Source: Buchnera aphidicola (Kurisakia onigurumii) (lineage in GTDB: Bacteria; Pseudomonadota; Gammaproteobacteria; Enterobacterales; Enterobacteriaceae). Taken from it: a stretch of 64,000 bases of DNA. Each line of letters starts with the position of its first letter. The first letter of the stretch is position 1. The translations under genes and the position numbers were made by a program. Of this stretch, positions 1-15,000 are shown piece after piece. Below the pieces are notes generated by a model, which saw nothing but the letters and a program-made list of their open reading frames with translations, was not told the origin of the DNA and did no database searches. The stretch spans positions 1-64,000 of the forward strand of contig NZ_CP135033.1 in the NCBI RefSeq assembly GCF_039394605.1, in the 5' to 3' direction.

Positions 1-1887
1 ATGACAAACAAAAAAAAATTTGATGTAATCATTATAGGAGGAGGTCATGCAGGAACTGAAGCATCTATGACAAGCTCTCGTATGGGATTGAAAACATTAT
101 TAATAACTCAAAACAAAAAATCTATAGGAGTATTATCATGTAATCCCTCTATAGGAGGAATCGGTAAAAGTCATTTAGTTAAAGAAATTGACGCTTTAGG
201 TGGAATTATGGCTTCTACTATTGATCGAGCTGGTATACAATTTAAAATTCTTAATATTAGTAAAGGATTTGCTGTACAATCTACAAGAGCACAAGCAGAT
301 CGATTAATATATCAATATACAATAAATTATTTTTTAAAAAAACAAACTAAATTAACAATACTAGAATATGAAGTAAGCGATTTAATAATAAAAAAAGAAA
401 CAGTAATAGGAATAAAAACTACATCACAAGAATCATTTTTTTCCAAATCAGTAATATTAACTACTGGAACATTTTTAAACGGTACAATGTATATAGGAAA
501 AAAATGCTTTGCAGGTGGTAGAAGAAATGACTTTTCTTCAATTTCATTATCCATGAGATTAAAAGAATTACCATTAAAACAAGGTAGACTAAAAACAGGT
601 ACTCCTCCAAGGATTGATAAAAATAGTATAAACTTTAGTTTCTTACAATCTCAACATAGTGATTTTCCTTTACCATATTTTTCATTTTTAAAACCTAATT
701 TTAAAAGACCTAAACAAATACCATGTTATTTAACTTATACAAATGAAAAAACTCATCAAATTATTCTTAATAATATAAAAAATAGTCCTTTGTATAATGG
801 AATGATTAAAGGAAAAGGTCCAAGATATTGTCCATCTATTGAAGATAAAGTCATTCGATTTAAAGATAAAAATAAACATCATATTTTCCTAGAACCAGAA
901 GGTTTGAATTCTTCAATAATATATCCAAATGGGATATCTACTAGTTTATCTATTGAAATACAAAAACAAGTTATTAATTCAATTCATGGTCTAGAAAATG
1001 CAAAAATTTTACAACCGGGTTATGCAGTAGAATATGATTATTTTGATCCTCAAGGATTAAAACCAACATTAGAAAGCAAATACATTAATAATTTATTTTT
1101 AGCAGGTCAAATTAATGGAACTACTGGATATGAAGAAGCTGCATCTCAAGGATTACTCGCTGGTATAAATGCTGTTAAAAATATAAAAGAAAAATGCAAA
1201 GAAGGATGGTTTCCAAAAAGAAATGAGGCGTATTTGGGAGTTTTAGTAGATGATTTATGTACTAAAGGTGTACAAGAACCATATAGAATGTTTACTTCAA
1301 GAGCAGAATATAGGCTTTTATTAAGAGAAAATAACGCAGATTTACGATTGACTAAAATAGGGAGAAAATTTAATTTAATCAATAAAAAAAGATGGAATAG
1401 ATATAACGAAAAAATAAAAAAAATACAATATCAAAAAAATATAATAAAAAAATTAAAAATTTTAAAAAATTCACAATCATCCAAAAAACTTTTTGAATTA
1501 ACAAAAATAAATATTAATAAAGATACTAATTTTATAGAATTATTAAAAAGACCAGAAATTAATTTTGATATTTTATTTAAAATTGATTCTATAAATATAG
1601 ATATTAAAGATATAGAAGTATTAAAAGAAATTGAAACTGAAATTAAATATAAAGGTTATATCAAAAGACAAAAAAATGAAATTCAACGTCATTTAATAAA
1701 CGAAAAATCCAAATTACCTAACAATTTTAATTATAATAAAGTAATAGGTCTATCGAAAGAAGTATCGTATAAATTAAATTATTTTCAACCTATATCTATA
1801 GGTCATGCTTCTAGAATAGATGGAGTAACGCCAGCTGCTATATCTATTTTACTAATTAACTTTAAAAATGGTGTATTTCAATTTTAA
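1..1887 (+). CDS. mnmG: tRNA uridine-5-carboxymethylaminomethyl(34) synthesis enzyme MnmG (GidA)
   Basis: FAD-dependent subunit of the MnmE-MnmG complex, which adds (carboxymethyl)aminomethyl groups to the wobble uridine of several tRNAs. At 628 residues it is one residue shorter than E. coli MnmG. The N-terminal dinucleotide fold shows GGGHAGTEA (residues 13-21). Cys47 lies in the [10 protein letters not shown] stretch and Cys277 in [10 protein letters not shown], both at E. coli positions and both needed for activity in that enzyme. [15 protein letters not shown] block and the helical C-terminus ([11 protein letters not shown]) are present. Its partner mnmE is intact at 16669-18030. In E. 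coli rsmG and atpI follow; here a 284-bp gap leads straight to atpB. The frame opens exactly at base 1, so its upstream region, where oriC lies in E. coli, is not visible. Confidence 0.98.
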   Translation: MTNKKKFDVIIIGGGHAGTEASMTSSRMGLKTLLITQNKKSIGVLSCNPSIGGIGKSHLVKEIDALGGIMASTIDRAGIQFKILNISKGFAVQSTRAQADRLIYQYTINYFLKKQTKLTILEYEVSDLIIKKETVIGIKTTSQESFFSKSVILTTGTFLNGTMYIGKKCFAGGRRNDFSSISLSMRLKELPLKQGRLKTGTPPRIDKNSINFSFLQSQHSDFPLPYFSFLKPNFKRPKQIPCYLTYTNEKTHQIILNNIKNSPLYNGMIKGKGPRYCPSIEDKVIRFKDKNKHHIFLEPEGLNSSIIYPNGISTSLSIEIQKQVINSIHGLENAKILQPGYAVEYDYFDPQGLKPTLESKYINNLFLAGQINGTTGYEEAASQGLLAGINAVKNIKEKCKEGWFPKRNEAYLGVLVDDLCTKGVQEPYRMFTSRAEYRLLLRENNADLRLTKIGRKFNLINKKRWNRYNEKIKKIQYQKNIIKKLKILKNSQSSKKLFELTKININKDTNFIELLKRPEINFDILFKIDSINIDIKDIEVLKEIETEIKYKGYIKRQKNEIQRHLINEKSKLPNNFNYNKVIGLSKEVSYKLNYFQPISIGHASRIDGVTPAAISILLINFKNGVFQF

Positions 1888-2055
1888 AAAAATAATTAAT
1901 CAAATTTATATTTTTTATGTTATAAAAAATATAAATTTTTAATATTTTTTAGTCAAAATTATTTTTAATATTTTTATTAATTTACTTATTTTAAAAATAA
2001 AATTTACATTATTTATAAATTTATTTAAAAAAATAAAAATAATTATATTCACTAT

Positions 2056-2083
2056 TTGAAAAATAAAATTTTTTATATATATT
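2056..2083 (+). promoter_or_regulatory. Candidate sigma-70 promoter for the atp operon
   Basis: TTGAAA (2056-2061), 16-bp spacer, TATATT (2078-2083), about 90 bp before atpB in the 284-bp gap after mnmG. Position and spacing are right, but in such A+T-rich sequence similar pairs arise by chance, so this is only a candidate. No other feature is seen in the gap. Confidence 0.3.
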
Positions 2084-2165
2084 TTATTATAATCAAATTA
2101 ATTCAAATATAATAAACTGCAATTATTTTATTTAGATTATAATTAAACCATTTAGAAGGACTTGA

Positions 2166-2990
<825 letters not shown>

Positions 2991-2995
2991 ATTAA

Positions 2996-3274
<279 letters not shown>

Positions 3275-3340
3275 ATAGTGTTTATTATTACGTTTGTTTT
3301 AAAATATGTTTTTTTATTTTTTTATTAAAATATATAAATA

Positions 3341-3364
3341 CCTTACGTTTAATTAAACGTAAGG
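3341..3364 (+). promoter_or_regulatory. Perfect 24-bp palindrome in the atpE-atpF gap
   Basis: CCTTACGTTTAA and its exact reverse complement lie head to head, so the transcript can fold a 10-bp stem with an AATT loop. It sits 67 bp after the atpE stop and 36 bp before the atpF start and has more G+C than its surroundings. No long T-run follows, so it looks more like an mRNA-stability or processing element, or a two-fold symmetric protein site, than a terminator. Function is inferred. Confidence 0.5.
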
Positions 3365-3399
3365 AATTAAAAAAAATTTTATTAACCTGGAATATATAT

Positions 3400-3870
3400 A
3401 TGAATTTAAATGCTACTATTTTAGGTCAAGCGATTTCATTTTTACTATTTGTATTAATATGCATGAAATTTATATGGCCTCCTATAATTAAAAAAATAGA
3501 AAGTAGAAAACAAAAAATTATAAATGCACTAGAATCTATTAAAAAAAAAAATATTGAATTAAATAAATTACAAAAAAATATAAAAGAAAAAATACAACAA
3601 TCCAAATTAGAATCATCAATAATTTTAGAAAAAGCATATCGTAACAAAGAAAAAATATTACAAGAAACAAAAATAGAAGCAGAAAAAGAAAAAATTAAAA
3701 TTATTGCACAAGCAAAAAATTTAATAGATTTAGAAAGAAAAAAAATATTTTTAGAATCTAAAAAATATATTGGAGATTTATCTTTAAAAATTGCTGAAAA
3801 AATTTTACAAAAATCCATAAATAAAAAAGATAATGATATTTTAATAAAAAAAATTATTTCAAAGTTATAA
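3400..3870 (+). CDS. atpF: F1Fo ATP synthase subunit b
   Basis: Peripheral stalk subunit that dimerises and ties the membrane sector to F1. 156 residues, as in E. coli. One N-terminal transmembrane segment (about residues 6-26, ending MKFIWPPI) is followed by a long, highly charged Lys/Glu-rich helix predicted to form the right-handed coiled coil. The amphipathic pattern is preserved despite heavy lysine enrichment. Binds AtpH at its C-terminus. Followed by atpH after 25 bp. The start codon has only a weak GG-containing Shine-Dalgarno. Confidence 0.96.
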   Translation: MNLNATILGQAISFLLFVLICMKFIWPPIIKKIESRKQKIINALESIKKKNIELNKLQKNIKEKIQQSKLESSIILEKAYRNKEKILQETKIEAEKEKIKIIAQAKNLIDLERKKIFLESKKYIGDLSLKIAEKILQKSINKKDNDILIKKIISKL

Positions 3871-3895
3871 AAATTTATAGGAATATTCTATCAAG

Positions 3896-4426
3896 ATGCA
3901 TAATAACAGTTTAGCTCTACCTTATTCCAAAGCTGCTTTTCAATTTTCAAAAAAAAATCAATGTGTCAAAGAATGGGAAAAATTAATTTTTTTTTCTTCT
4001 AAAATTTCTCAAATAAATAAATTACAACCAATTATTTTAGGTCTTTTAGAATATAAATATTCTAAAAAAATTTTTATTGAAATATGCGATATAAAAAAAA
4101 ATATTTTTTTTACAAATTTTATTAAACTTCTTTTAGAAAACAAAAAATTAATTCTATTGCCTACAATTTATAAACTATTTGTAAAATTTTCATTGCAAGA
4201 TAGACAAATGGAAAAAATAGAAATTACTACTGCATATGAATTAAATATTTTAGAATATCAAAAAATTAAAAATAAATTAGAAAAAATAATTAAAAAAAAA
4301 ATATATTTAAAAAAAAATATAAAAAAAACAATAATAGGAGGAATAATTATACGAATCAACGATATAGTAATGGATCATTCTATTAAAAATAGATTAGTTG
4401 AAATAAAAAAAATTATATTTAAATAA
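3896..4426 (+). CDS. atpH: F1Fo ATP synthase subunit delta
   Basis: Caps F1 and joins it to the b-subunit stalk (the OSCP equivalent). 176 residues against 177 in E. coli. Sequence is weakly conserved, as usual for this family, but the N-terminal helical bundle begins with [12 protein letters not shown], matching the ARPYAKAAFDFA-type family opening, and the C-terminal [20 protein letters not shown] block is the recognised family signature. It fills the delta slot between atpF and atpA. TAGGA lies 13 bp before the ATG. Confidence 0.95.
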   Translation: MHNNSLALPYSKAAFQFSKKNQCVKEWEKLIFFSSKISQINKLQPIILGLLEYKYSKKIFIEICDIKKNIFFTNFIKLLLENKKLILLPTIYKLFVKFSLQDRQMEKIEITTAYELNILEYQKIKNKLEKIIKKKIYLKKNIKKTIIGGIIIRINDIVMDHSIKNRLVEIKKIIFK

Positions 4427-4445
4427 AATAAAAAAAGAGAAAATA

Positions 4446-5987
4446 ATGAAATTAAATTCTAGTGAAATATACAAAATTATAAAAAAAAGAATTAATAATT
4501 TTGATTTTATTCAAGAAAAAAAAAATGAAGGAACAATTATTTCTATTAATGATGGTATCATTCGAATTGTCGGTCTTTCAGAAGTTATGCAAGGAGAAAT
4601 GTTAATTTTATCAAAAAATTTATACGGTTTAGCATTAAATTTAGAAAAAGATATCATAGGAGCGGTGGTTTTAGGATCCTATATTCATTTAAAAGAAGGA
4701 ATGCGTGTATATTCTACAGGAAAAGTTCTAGAAGTACCTGTAGGAAATAATTTTTTAGGAAGAATTGTTAATAGTTTAGGTGTTCCCATTGATAATAAAG
4801 GAGAAATTAATGCGGATAAATATCTTCCGATAGAATCTCAATCTCCTGGTGTAATAGAAAGAGAATCAATTAGTGAGCCTTTACAAACTGGTTATAAATG
4901 TATTGATACGATAATACCGATAGGAAAAGGGCAAAGAGAATTAATTATTGGTGATCGACAAACTGGAAAAAGTTCTTTAGCTATTGATACTATAATCAAT
5001 CAAAATACATCTGGAGTAAAATGTATTTACGTTGCTATTGGACAAAAAATGTCAACTATTTTAAATGTAGTTCAAAAATTAGAAATTCATAATTCTTTAA
5101 ATAATACAATTATTGTAGTTGCATCCGCATCAGAATCTGCTGCATTACAATATATTGCTCCATATAGTGGTTGTTCTATGGGAGAATTTTTTCGTAATAA
5201 AGGAGAAGATGCTTTAATTATATATGATGATTTAACAAAACATGCTATTGCATATCGACAAATTTCTCTACTATTAAAAAGACCTCCTGGAAGAGAAGCA
5301 TTCCCTGGAGATGTATTTTATTTACATTCAAGATTATTAGAACGTTCTGCTCGTGTAAACATATCATATATTCATAAACATACAAAAAATAAAAAAATAA
5401 ATACTACTGGATCATTAACATCATTACCAATTGTAGAAACTCAGGCCGGAGATGTATCTTCATTTATTCCAACAAATATAATATCCATTACTGATGGACA
5501 AATTTTTTTAGAATCAAATTTATTTAATTCAGGAATACGACCTGCAGTTAATACAGGAATTTCTGTATCTAGAGTTGGTAGTATTGCTCAAACTAAAATT
5601 ATTAAAAAACTTTCTGGTGGTATTCGAACTGCTCTTGCTCAGTATAGTGAATTAGCATCTTTTTCTCAATTTTCATCGGATTTAGATCTTGAAACACAAA
5701 AACAATTATTATACGGTCAAAAAATTACAGAATTACTTAAACAAAAACAATATCATCCATTAAGTATAGCCGAGCAAAGTATACTATTATTCAGTGCTGT
5801 TCATGGTTATCTAGAAGATATATCTATTCAAAAAATAAGAAATTTTGAAAAAAAAATATTATATTTTTTTAAATCAAATTATTTTACACTATTTTCTGAA
5901 ATAAATTTAAAAGGTGATTATAACGATAAAATAAAAAAAGATTTCAATATTTTAATAACAGAATTCAAAAAAAATATATTTTTATAA
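4446..5987 (+). CDS. atpA: F1Fo ATP synthase subunit alpha
   Basis: Non-catalytic nucleotide-binding F1 subunit; it contributes the arginine finger to the catalytic beta site. 513 residues, identical in length to E. coli. The P-loop GDRQTGKS runs from 169 to 176; residue 176 is Ser where E. coli has Thr, a conservative change that keeps the Mg-coordinating hydroxyl. The arginine finger is in SVSRVG, and the DELSEED-like C-terminal helical domain ([12 protein letters not shown] onward) is intact. Lies 19 bp after atpH and 42 bp before atpG. Confidence 0.98.
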   Translation: MKLNSSEIYKIIKKRINNFDFIQEKKNEGTIISINDGIIRIVGLSEVMQGEMLILSKNLYGLALNLEKDIIGAVVLGSYIHLKEGMRVYSTGKVLEVPVGNNFLGRIVNSLGVPIDNKGEINADKYLPIESQSPGVIERESISEPLQTGYKCIDTIIPIGKGQRELIIGDRQTGKSSLAIDTIINQNTSGVKCIYVAIGQKMSTILNVVQKLEIHNSLNNTIIVVASASESAALQYIAPYSGCSMGEFFRNKGEDALIIYDDLTKHAIAYRQISLLLKRPPGREAFPGDVFYLHSRLLERSARVNISYIHKHTKNKKINTTGSLTSLPIVETQAGDVSSFIPTNIISITDGQIFLESNLFNSGIRPAVNTGISVSRVGSIAQTKIIKKLSGGIRTALAQYSELASFSQFSSDLDLETQKQLLYGQKITELLKQKQYHPLSIAEQSILLFSAVHGYLEDISIQKIRNFEKKILYFFKSNYFTLFSEINLKGDYNDKIKKDFNILITEFKKNIFL

Positions 5988-6029
5988 AAATATATTATAT
6001 ATTTTCATAATTAAAAGCAGGAACATATA

Positions 6030-6896
6030 ATGTCTTTCAATTCTATATTAAAAAATAAAATTATAAGTATACAAAATACTCGCAAAATTACCAAAGCTAT
6101 GGAAATGATATCAATATCAAAAATGAGAAAAACACAAAATAAAATGCTATTAGGAAAACCATATTATATGGTGTTAAAACAAGTTATTAAAAATAGCATG
6201 CAAGCAAACCTAGAATATATACATCCTTATTTAAAAAAAAAAAAAATAAATTCTATAGGAATAATTATTGTATCTACTGATAAGGGGTTATGTGGAGGAC
6301 TTAATATTAATATTTTTAAAAAAACAATGGATAAAATATCGTATTTTGAAAAAAAAAATTATAATATTAAATTAATTATTATAGGATCAAAAGCCAAAAA
6401 ATTTTTTCAACATTATAAATATGAAAAAATAAATATAACTACTGAAATTGGAGAAAACCCATCTTTTAAAAAAATCATTTCTTCGGTAAAACCAATAATT
6501 GATCTATATGAAAAGAATAAAATTAAAAAAATATTCATTAGTTTTAATAAGTTTACTAATAGATTAGTTCAAAAACCTAAAATTATTCAATTGCTTCCTT
6601 TTTCTTATGAAAAAATTTTTTTAAAAAAAAAAAAAAATACTTCATGGGATTATATTTATGAACCTAATTCCAAATTTATATTAAATACGCTATTTAATAA
6701 ATATTTAGAATTTCAAATATATCAAATAATTTTAGAAAATTTAGCAAGTGAACAATCTGCTAGAATGATTTCTATGCATTGCGCAACTGAAAATAGTGAT
6801 AAATTGATAAATAACTTAAAATTACAATTTAATAAATCCCGTCAATCATCCATTACACAAGAACTTTCTGAGATTATATCTTCTTCTACTGAATAA
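6030..6896 (+). CDS. atpG: F1Fo ATP synthase subunit gamma
   Basis: Central rotor shaft that couples c-ring rotation to catalysis. 288 residues (287 in E. coli). The N-terminal helix (NTRKITKAMEMISISKMRK) and the C-terminal helix (SEQSARMISMHCATENS) that form the coiled-coil shaft are well conserved; the central Rossmann-like part has drifted. The gene contains two separate runs of 14 adenines (6233-6246 and 6623-6636), both encoding lysine clusters and both in frame in this sequence. AGGA precedes the ATG. See the finding on slippage. Confidence 0.97.
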   Translation: MSFNSILKNKIISIQNTRKITKAMEMISISKMRKTQNKMLLGKPYYMVLKQVIKNSMQANLEYIHPYLKKKKINSIGIIIVSTDKGLCGGLNINIFKKTMDKISYFEKKNYNIKLIIIGSKAKKFFQHYKYEKINITTEIGENPSFKKIISSVKPIIDLYEKNKIKKIFISFNKFTNRLVQKPKIIQLLPFSYEKIFLKKKKNTSWDYIYEPNSKFILNTLFNKYLEFQIYQIILENLASEQSARMISMHCATENSDKLINNLKLQFNKSRQSSITQELSEIISSSTE

Positions 6897-6949
6897 TAAT
6901 TAAAATAAAAAATCTACATAAATAATTCAAAAAAAAAAAACAATAATAA

Positions 6950-8368
<1,419 letters not shown>

Positions 8369-8391
8369 ATACAAAAATAAAAAAATAAAAT

Positions 8392-8841
8392 ATGAAAAAA
8401 AAAATACAGAATATAAAATTAAATGTTGTTAGTCCAGAATCTACATTTTTTTCTCAATATGTGAAAAAAATTATAGTTTCTGGAATTGAAGGAAATTTAG
8501 GAATTTATCCTGGACATAGACAATTATTAACTTTTATTAAACCAGGAATATTATATATTTTTATGTTAGAAAAAAAAATAGAATATATATATATATATAG
8601 CGGAATTTTGGAAGTACAACCATCTTTTATAAACATTTTAGCTGATAATGCTATTATTAGTAATAAAATTAATCTTAATACAACATTGAAAAAAAAATAC
8701 AGATTAGAAAATGAATTAAAAAAAAATATTATTTCCATGGAAGAAAAATTAAAAATTAAAAAATCTTTATCTAGACAATTATGCAAAATAAAAATTTTGG
8801 AAATGTTAAAAAGTAAAATATATACAAAAAAAATTTTTTAA
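8392..8841 (+). CDS. atpC: F1Fo ATP synthase subunit epsilon
   Basis: Rotor-stalk subunit that contacts the c-ring and, in E. coli, inhibits ATP hydrolysis through its C-terminal helices. 149 residues (139 in E. coli). The beta-sandwich signature EGNLGIYPGHRQLLT and GILEVQPSFINILADNA are clear. The C-terminal helical part is lysine-rich and about ten residues longer than in E. coli. An (AT)n tract around 8584-8599 encodes alternating Tyr/Ile within the sandwich. Last gene of the operon; a hairpin terminator follows, facing gyrB. Confidence 0.95.
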   Translation: MKKKIQNIKLNVVSPESTFFSQYVKKIIVSGIEGNLGIYPGHRQLLTFIKPGILYIFMLEKKIEYIYIYSGILEVQPSFINILADNAIISNKINLNTTLKKKYRLENELKKNIISMEEKLKIKKSLSRQLCKIKILEMLKSKIYTKKIF

Positions 8842-8861
8842 AAAAAATATATACTACATAT

Positions 8862-8892
8862 CGGCAGAGTATTTATATTTTTATACCTGCCG
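8862..8892. terminator. Bidirectional terminator between atpC and gyrB
   Basis: Arms CGGCAG and CTGCCG plus adjoining GTAT/ATAC pairs with a one-base bulge, around an A+T loop; T-rich sequence follows on both strands. Sits in the 86-bp gap between the convergent atpC and gyrB stops, so it probably ends both transcripts. Confidence 0.6.
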
Positions 8893-8927
8893 TTATTTTA
8901 ATTGGAAATATATAATTAATAAAAAAT

Positions 8928-11448
<2,521 letters not shown>

Positions 11449-11466
11449 ATAATTTTTATTTATTAA

Positions 11467-12570
11467 TTATAATAATAATGGCATGACTACAAAATAATTT
11501 AATGGATAAGATAAATTTTCAATTTGTATTATTGAAACTGGAATATTAAATAATAAAATAATATTTTCATCATAAAAATTATTTAATATATCGATAATAT
11601 ATGTAGAATTAATAGAAAACTTTACTTCTTCTCCATAATAATTTAATTGTATTATTTCTTTTGCTATTTCTTCCGATTCATTATTTGCGGTAACCTCTAT
11701 TTTTCCTTCAAAAAAATAAAAATGAACACTTTGAAACTGTTTATCAGATAAAATAGAAACTCGTAAAAGTGCTTGTTTCAATTTCTTTGCATTGATAGAT
11801 ATTTTTACTTTTGGAGATGTGATTAAAACATTAAAATAATCTGGATATTGACCATCAATTAATTTTGATGTAAAAACAACATTTTGAATATTTATTTGAA
11901 TATTATTTTTATTTATTCGTAATTTTGTTGGTTCGCTTTTATTAAACAATAATTTATTTAGTTCTAATATACTTTTTCTAGGTATTATTATTGAGTATAA
12001 CGATTTAAATATATTTAATCGAAAAGAAGAAATCGCCATTCTATGCCCATCAGTAGAAACCATTCTAATCATTTTTTTATTTATTTCTAATAATGTTCCA
12101 TTTAAATAATACCTAACATCATTCACAGCCATCGAAAAATATGTATCGCAAATCATTTTTTTTATAATATTTTGTGATAATATAATTTCTACTTCTGGAA
12201 TAAAATTTTGCAATATAGGAAATTTATTCTCAGAAACTATAGATAATTCAAAAAAACTATTGTTAGAATTAATAAACATCTTTACATCATTAGTTTCAAT
12301 ATAAATAATTGACTGTTCCGGAATACTTTTACAAATACTTAATAATTTACGACCAGAAACACATACAAAACCTTCTTCATTATTTACTTCTAAAGTATCA
12401 GAAACATTAATTTCTGTATCCATATTAGTACTAGTTAATGTTAAAATATTTCTTTCTACCTTAATTAATATATTTTCAAGAATAGATAAAGAATTATTTT
12501 TTATTAATAAAATAGATACTTTTTGCAAAATTTTTAAAAATTTTTTTTGATCTATGGAAAATTTCAGCAT
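11467..12570 (-). CDS. dnaN: DNA polymerase III beta subunit (sliding clamp)
   Basis: Ring-shaped clamp that holds polymerase III on DNA. 367 residues against 366 in E. coli. Three successive clamp domains are recognisable: an N-terminal MLKFSIDQKKF opening, the FVCVSGRKLLSICKSIP motif of domain 1, VSTDGHRMAISSFRL of domain 2, and the C-terminal YFVVMPLLL close to the family ending PMRL. Starts 9 bp after the dnaA stop, so translation is probably coupled to dnaA; no strong Shine-Dalgarno is seen. Divergence is high for a clamp but the fold-defining blocks remain. Confidence 0.96.
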   Translation of the reverse strand: MLKFSIDQKKFLKILQKVSILLIKNNSLSILENILIKVERNILTLTSTNMDTEINVSDTLEVNNEEGFVCVSGRKLLSICKSIPEQSIIYIETNDVKMFINSNNSFFELSIVSENKFPILQNFIPEVEIILSQNIIKKMICDTYFSMAVNDVRYYLNGTLLEINKKMIRMVSTDGHRMAISSFRLNIFKSLYSIIIPRKSILELNKLLFNKSEPTKLRINKNNIQINIQNVVFTSKLIDGQYPDYFNVLITSPKVKISINAKKLKQALLRVSILSDKQFQSVHFYFFEGKIEVTANNESEEIAKEIIQLNYYGEEVKFSINSTYIIDILNNFYDENIILLFNIPVSIIQIENLSYPLNYFVVMPLLL

Positions 12571-12579
12571 ATTTTTTTA

Positions 12580-13947
12580 TTAAGATGATAAAGTTCTAAG
12601 TAAATTTAAAAAATCCTTTTTTATATTATTATTTTCTTTTCGTAATTGTTCTATTTTTCTACATGCATGTAAAACTGTTGTATGATCTCGTCCATTAAAA
12701 GCATAACCAATTTCAGGTAAACTATAATGTGTAAGATTTTTAGCAATCGCCATTGCCATTTGACGTGGTCGAGATACTGATCTAGATCTTTTTCGAGAAA
12801 GTAAATCAGATATCTTTATTTTATAATATTCAGATACAGTAGTTTGAATAACATCTATAGTAATAATTTTTTTTGGAAAAAATAATAAATCTTTAATAGA
12901 TTCTTTTACTAATTCAATAGTAATTTTTTTACCATTATGTTGAGAATTAACAATTATCCTATTTAATGCTCCTTCTAATTCTCGCACATTCGATTTTAAT
13001 CTTGTAGCAATAAAAAAAGCAATATCTTCTGTTAAACAAATTTTATTTTCATCTGCTTTTTGCATTAAAATAGAAATTCGTGTTTCTAATTCAGGTGGAT
13101 CTATAGAAATAGTTAAACCCCAACTAAATCGTGATTTTAAACGATCTTCCACACCTTTTATTTCTTTCGGGTATCGATCAGATGTTAAAATAATTTGTTG
13201 ATTTTTTTCTATTAATGTATTAAAAGTATGAAAAAATTCTTCTTGTGATCTTTCTTTATTTGAAAAAAATTGTATATCATCAATTAATAAAGCATCTACT
13301 GATCTATAGTATTGTTTAAATTCATCTATAACATTGTTTTTTAAAGCTTTAACCATATTTTGTACAAAACCTTCAGAATGTGTATAAACAACTTTTATTT
13401 TACATTTTTTTGATAAAATTTTATTTCCAATAGCATGTAATAAATGAGTTTTTCCTAATCCAGTACCTCCATATAAAAATAAAGGATTATAATAACTACC
13501 TAAATTTTTTGAAACTGTATATGCCGATAATCGTGCTAATTTATTAGATCTTCCTTCTATAAAATTTTTAAAATGATATTTTTTATTAATATTAGAAGAA
13601 ATAAAAAATTTTTTATAGAAAAAAAATTTTTTAAATGGTGAATTTGTTTCTTTAAAATTTTTTTTAAAAATAGTACATTTTTTTATTTTTTTAAAACTTA
13701 TATCATTGGAACAATTTTTAAATTCAATTATTGGAGGAGGATGAGAATAAAACTGAATTAATAATTTATTGAATTTCTGTAAATATTTTTTTTTTACCCA
13801 ATTTAATACAAATTTATTAGGAGTATATAATTCCAATACATTACCATTTAATTTTGCTTTTAAAGGACGTATCCATATACTAAATTCTGTGGGTTGTAGA
13901 TCATTTTTTAATATAGAAAGACACTTTTTCCAAAGCAGAATAGACAC
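12580..13947 (-). CDS. dnaA: Chromosomal replication initiator DnaA
   Basis: AAA+ initiator that binds DnaA boxes at oriC. I place the start at the GTG at 13947: GGAG lies six bases before it, the protein then begins VSILLWKKC matching E. coli MSLSLWQQC, and E. coli dnaA also starts with GTG; the ATG at 13959 would overlap that ribosome site. About 455 residues (467 in E. coli), shortened in the variable linker domain. Walker A GGTGLGKT, Walker B LLIDDIQF, arginine-finger region [10 protein letters not shown] and the DNA-binding signature [17 protein letters not shown] are intact. Divergent from rpmH and followed by dnaN, as in E. coli. Confidence 0.96.
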   Translation of the reverse strand: MSILLWKKCLSILKNDLQPTEFSIWIRPLKAKLNGNVLELYTPNKFVLNWVKKKYLQKFNKLLIQFYSHPPPIIEFKNCSNDISFKKIKKCTIFKKNFKETNSPFKKFFFYKKFFISSNINKKYHFKNFIEGRSNKLARLSAYTVSKNLGSYYNPLFLYGGTGLGKTHLLHAIGNKILSKKCKIKVVYTHSEGFVQNMVKALKNNVIDEFKQYYRSVDALLIDDIQFFSNKERSQEEFFHTFNTLIEKNQQIILTSDRYPKEIKGVEDRLKSRFSWGLTISIDPPELETRISILMQKADENKICLTEDIAFFIATRLKSNVRELEGALNRIIVNSQHNGKKITIELVKESIKDLLFFPKKIITIDVIQTTVSEYYKIKISDLLSRKRSRSVSRPRQMAMAIAKNLTHYSLPEIGYAFNGRDHTTVLHACRKIEQLRKENNNIKKDFLNLLRTLSS

Positions 13948-14340
13948 TACAGACTCCATTATAGGAACATATTCATTAAAAAAATAATATTTATAAAATT
14001 TATAAAAAATTTAAAAAAAGTTATATATTTTAATATATTGTATATTGTTTTGTTAAAAATAAAAAATTTTTATAAATTAAAATAAAAAAAATTATTATAT
14101 ATTTTTAACGTTATTTACTATCCTTTTCATATTACAATAATAGATTAATATTATATTCATATTAAAAAATATTTTTTAATATAAAAGTAAAGTTAATTGA
14201 CTCTCTTAATATTAAATATTATTCTATAATTATTCATTATATTTAATTTAACTACATAAAATTTTTTTATAAAAAATATTTTTTATCTATATTTATAATA
14301 TAGATATTAAAAATAATAATAAATAGGATAATAATTATTT
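13948..14340. other. Intergenic region between divergent dnaA and rpmH
   Basis: About 390 bp of nearly pure A+T that must hold the promoters of both the dnaA (leftward) and rpmH (rightward) transcripts. I see one decent rightward promoter (14197-14225) and no consensus DnaA box cluster, so I find no evidence here for an origin or for the DnaA autoregulation known in E. coli. No coding potential. Confidence 0.6.
14197..14225 (+). promoter_or_regulatory. Candidate sigma-70 promoter for rpmH-rnpA-yidC
   Basis: TTGACT (14197-14202), 17-bp spacer, TATTCT (14220-14225), with a second TATAAT overlapping at 14225-14230. The -35 is one base from consensus, unusual in this A+T-rich sequence. It lies about 115 bp upstream of rpmH. 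Confidence 0.5.
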
Positions 14341-14487
14341 ATGAAAAGAACATTTCAACCATCTTTATTAAAAAGAAATCGTATACATGGTTTTCGTTCT
14401 AGAATGTCTACTAAAAATGGAAGATATATTTTATCTAGACGTAGATCTAAATCCCGATCAAGATTAACTGTTTCTTCTACTAAATAA
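14341..14487 (+). CDS. rpmH: 50S ribosomal protein L34
   Basis: Small basic protein of the large ribosomal subunit. 48 residues read directly from the sequence, two more than E. coli L34. It begins [19 protein letters not shown] and continues [20 protein letters not shown], the near-invariant family sequence. AGGA precedes the ATG. It lies 22 bp before rnpA, the conserved rpmH-rnpA pair found next to dnaA in most bacteria. Confidence 0.98.
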   Translation: MKRTFQPSLLKRNRIHGFRSRMSTKNGRYILSRRRSKSRSRLTVSSTK

Positions 14488-14509
14488 ATCATTAAGTAAA
14501 AATTGTGAA

Positions 14510-14863
14510 GTGAAAATATTCTCGTTTTCTAAAAAATTTCGTTTAAAAAAATCTAATAATTATAATAAAGTATTTAAAAAATCTTATAAAATACAAAAAG
14601 ATAATTTAATTATATTAGGTTCTTACAATAACTTAAATTTCCCTAGACTAGGAATTAGCATATCTAAAAAAATAATACCGAGTTCTTGTAAAAGAAATAT
14701 ATTTAAACGTATTGCTAAAGAAAGTTTTAGAATAAAAAAAAATTATTTAATAAAAATGGACTTTATTATAACAATTAAAAAAAATTTTTTATTTATAAAT
14801 AAAAAAGAACTAACAAAAATATTAAATCAAACATGGATACGATATTATAATATATATATATAA
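14510..14863 (+). CDS. rnpA: Ribonuclease P protein component (C5)
   Basis: Basic protein cofactor of RNase P, which matures tRNA 5' ends with the rnpB RNA (not in this window). GTG start, as in E. coli; 117 residues (119 in E. coli). FPRLGISISKK and the SFRIKKN helix match the family. The signature RNR motif reads Arg62-Asn63-Ile64, so its last arginine is replaced; KR two residues on is kept. This is a departure from a normally strict motif. Lies between rpmH and yidC; yidD, which separates rnpA and yidC in E. coli, is absent. Confidence 0.94.
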   Translation: MKIFSFSKKFRLKKSNNYNKVFKKSYKIQKDNLIILGSYNNLNFPRLGISISKKIIPSSCKRNIFKRIAKESFRIKKNYLIKMDFIITIKKNFLFINKKELTKILNQTWIRYYNIYI

Positions 14864-15000
14864 AATTAATAATTTTACATATATAAAAAAATAAATTTAT
14901 AAAATGGTATTTTTATATTGTTAAAAAATTCATATATAAATTTAAAAATATAAATTTCTATAAATCTTAAAAAAAAATAAAACACAAGAGAATATAAATA

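Noticed and set aside
8582-8600. (AT)n tract as a regulatory repeat
   Set aside because: It is inside atpC and encodes part of the beta-sandwich in frame; treated as a composition effect.
13948-14340. Possible oriC in the dnaA-rpmH gap
   Set aside because: No consensus DnaA boxes seen. In E. coli the origin lies upstream of mnmG, which is outside this window.
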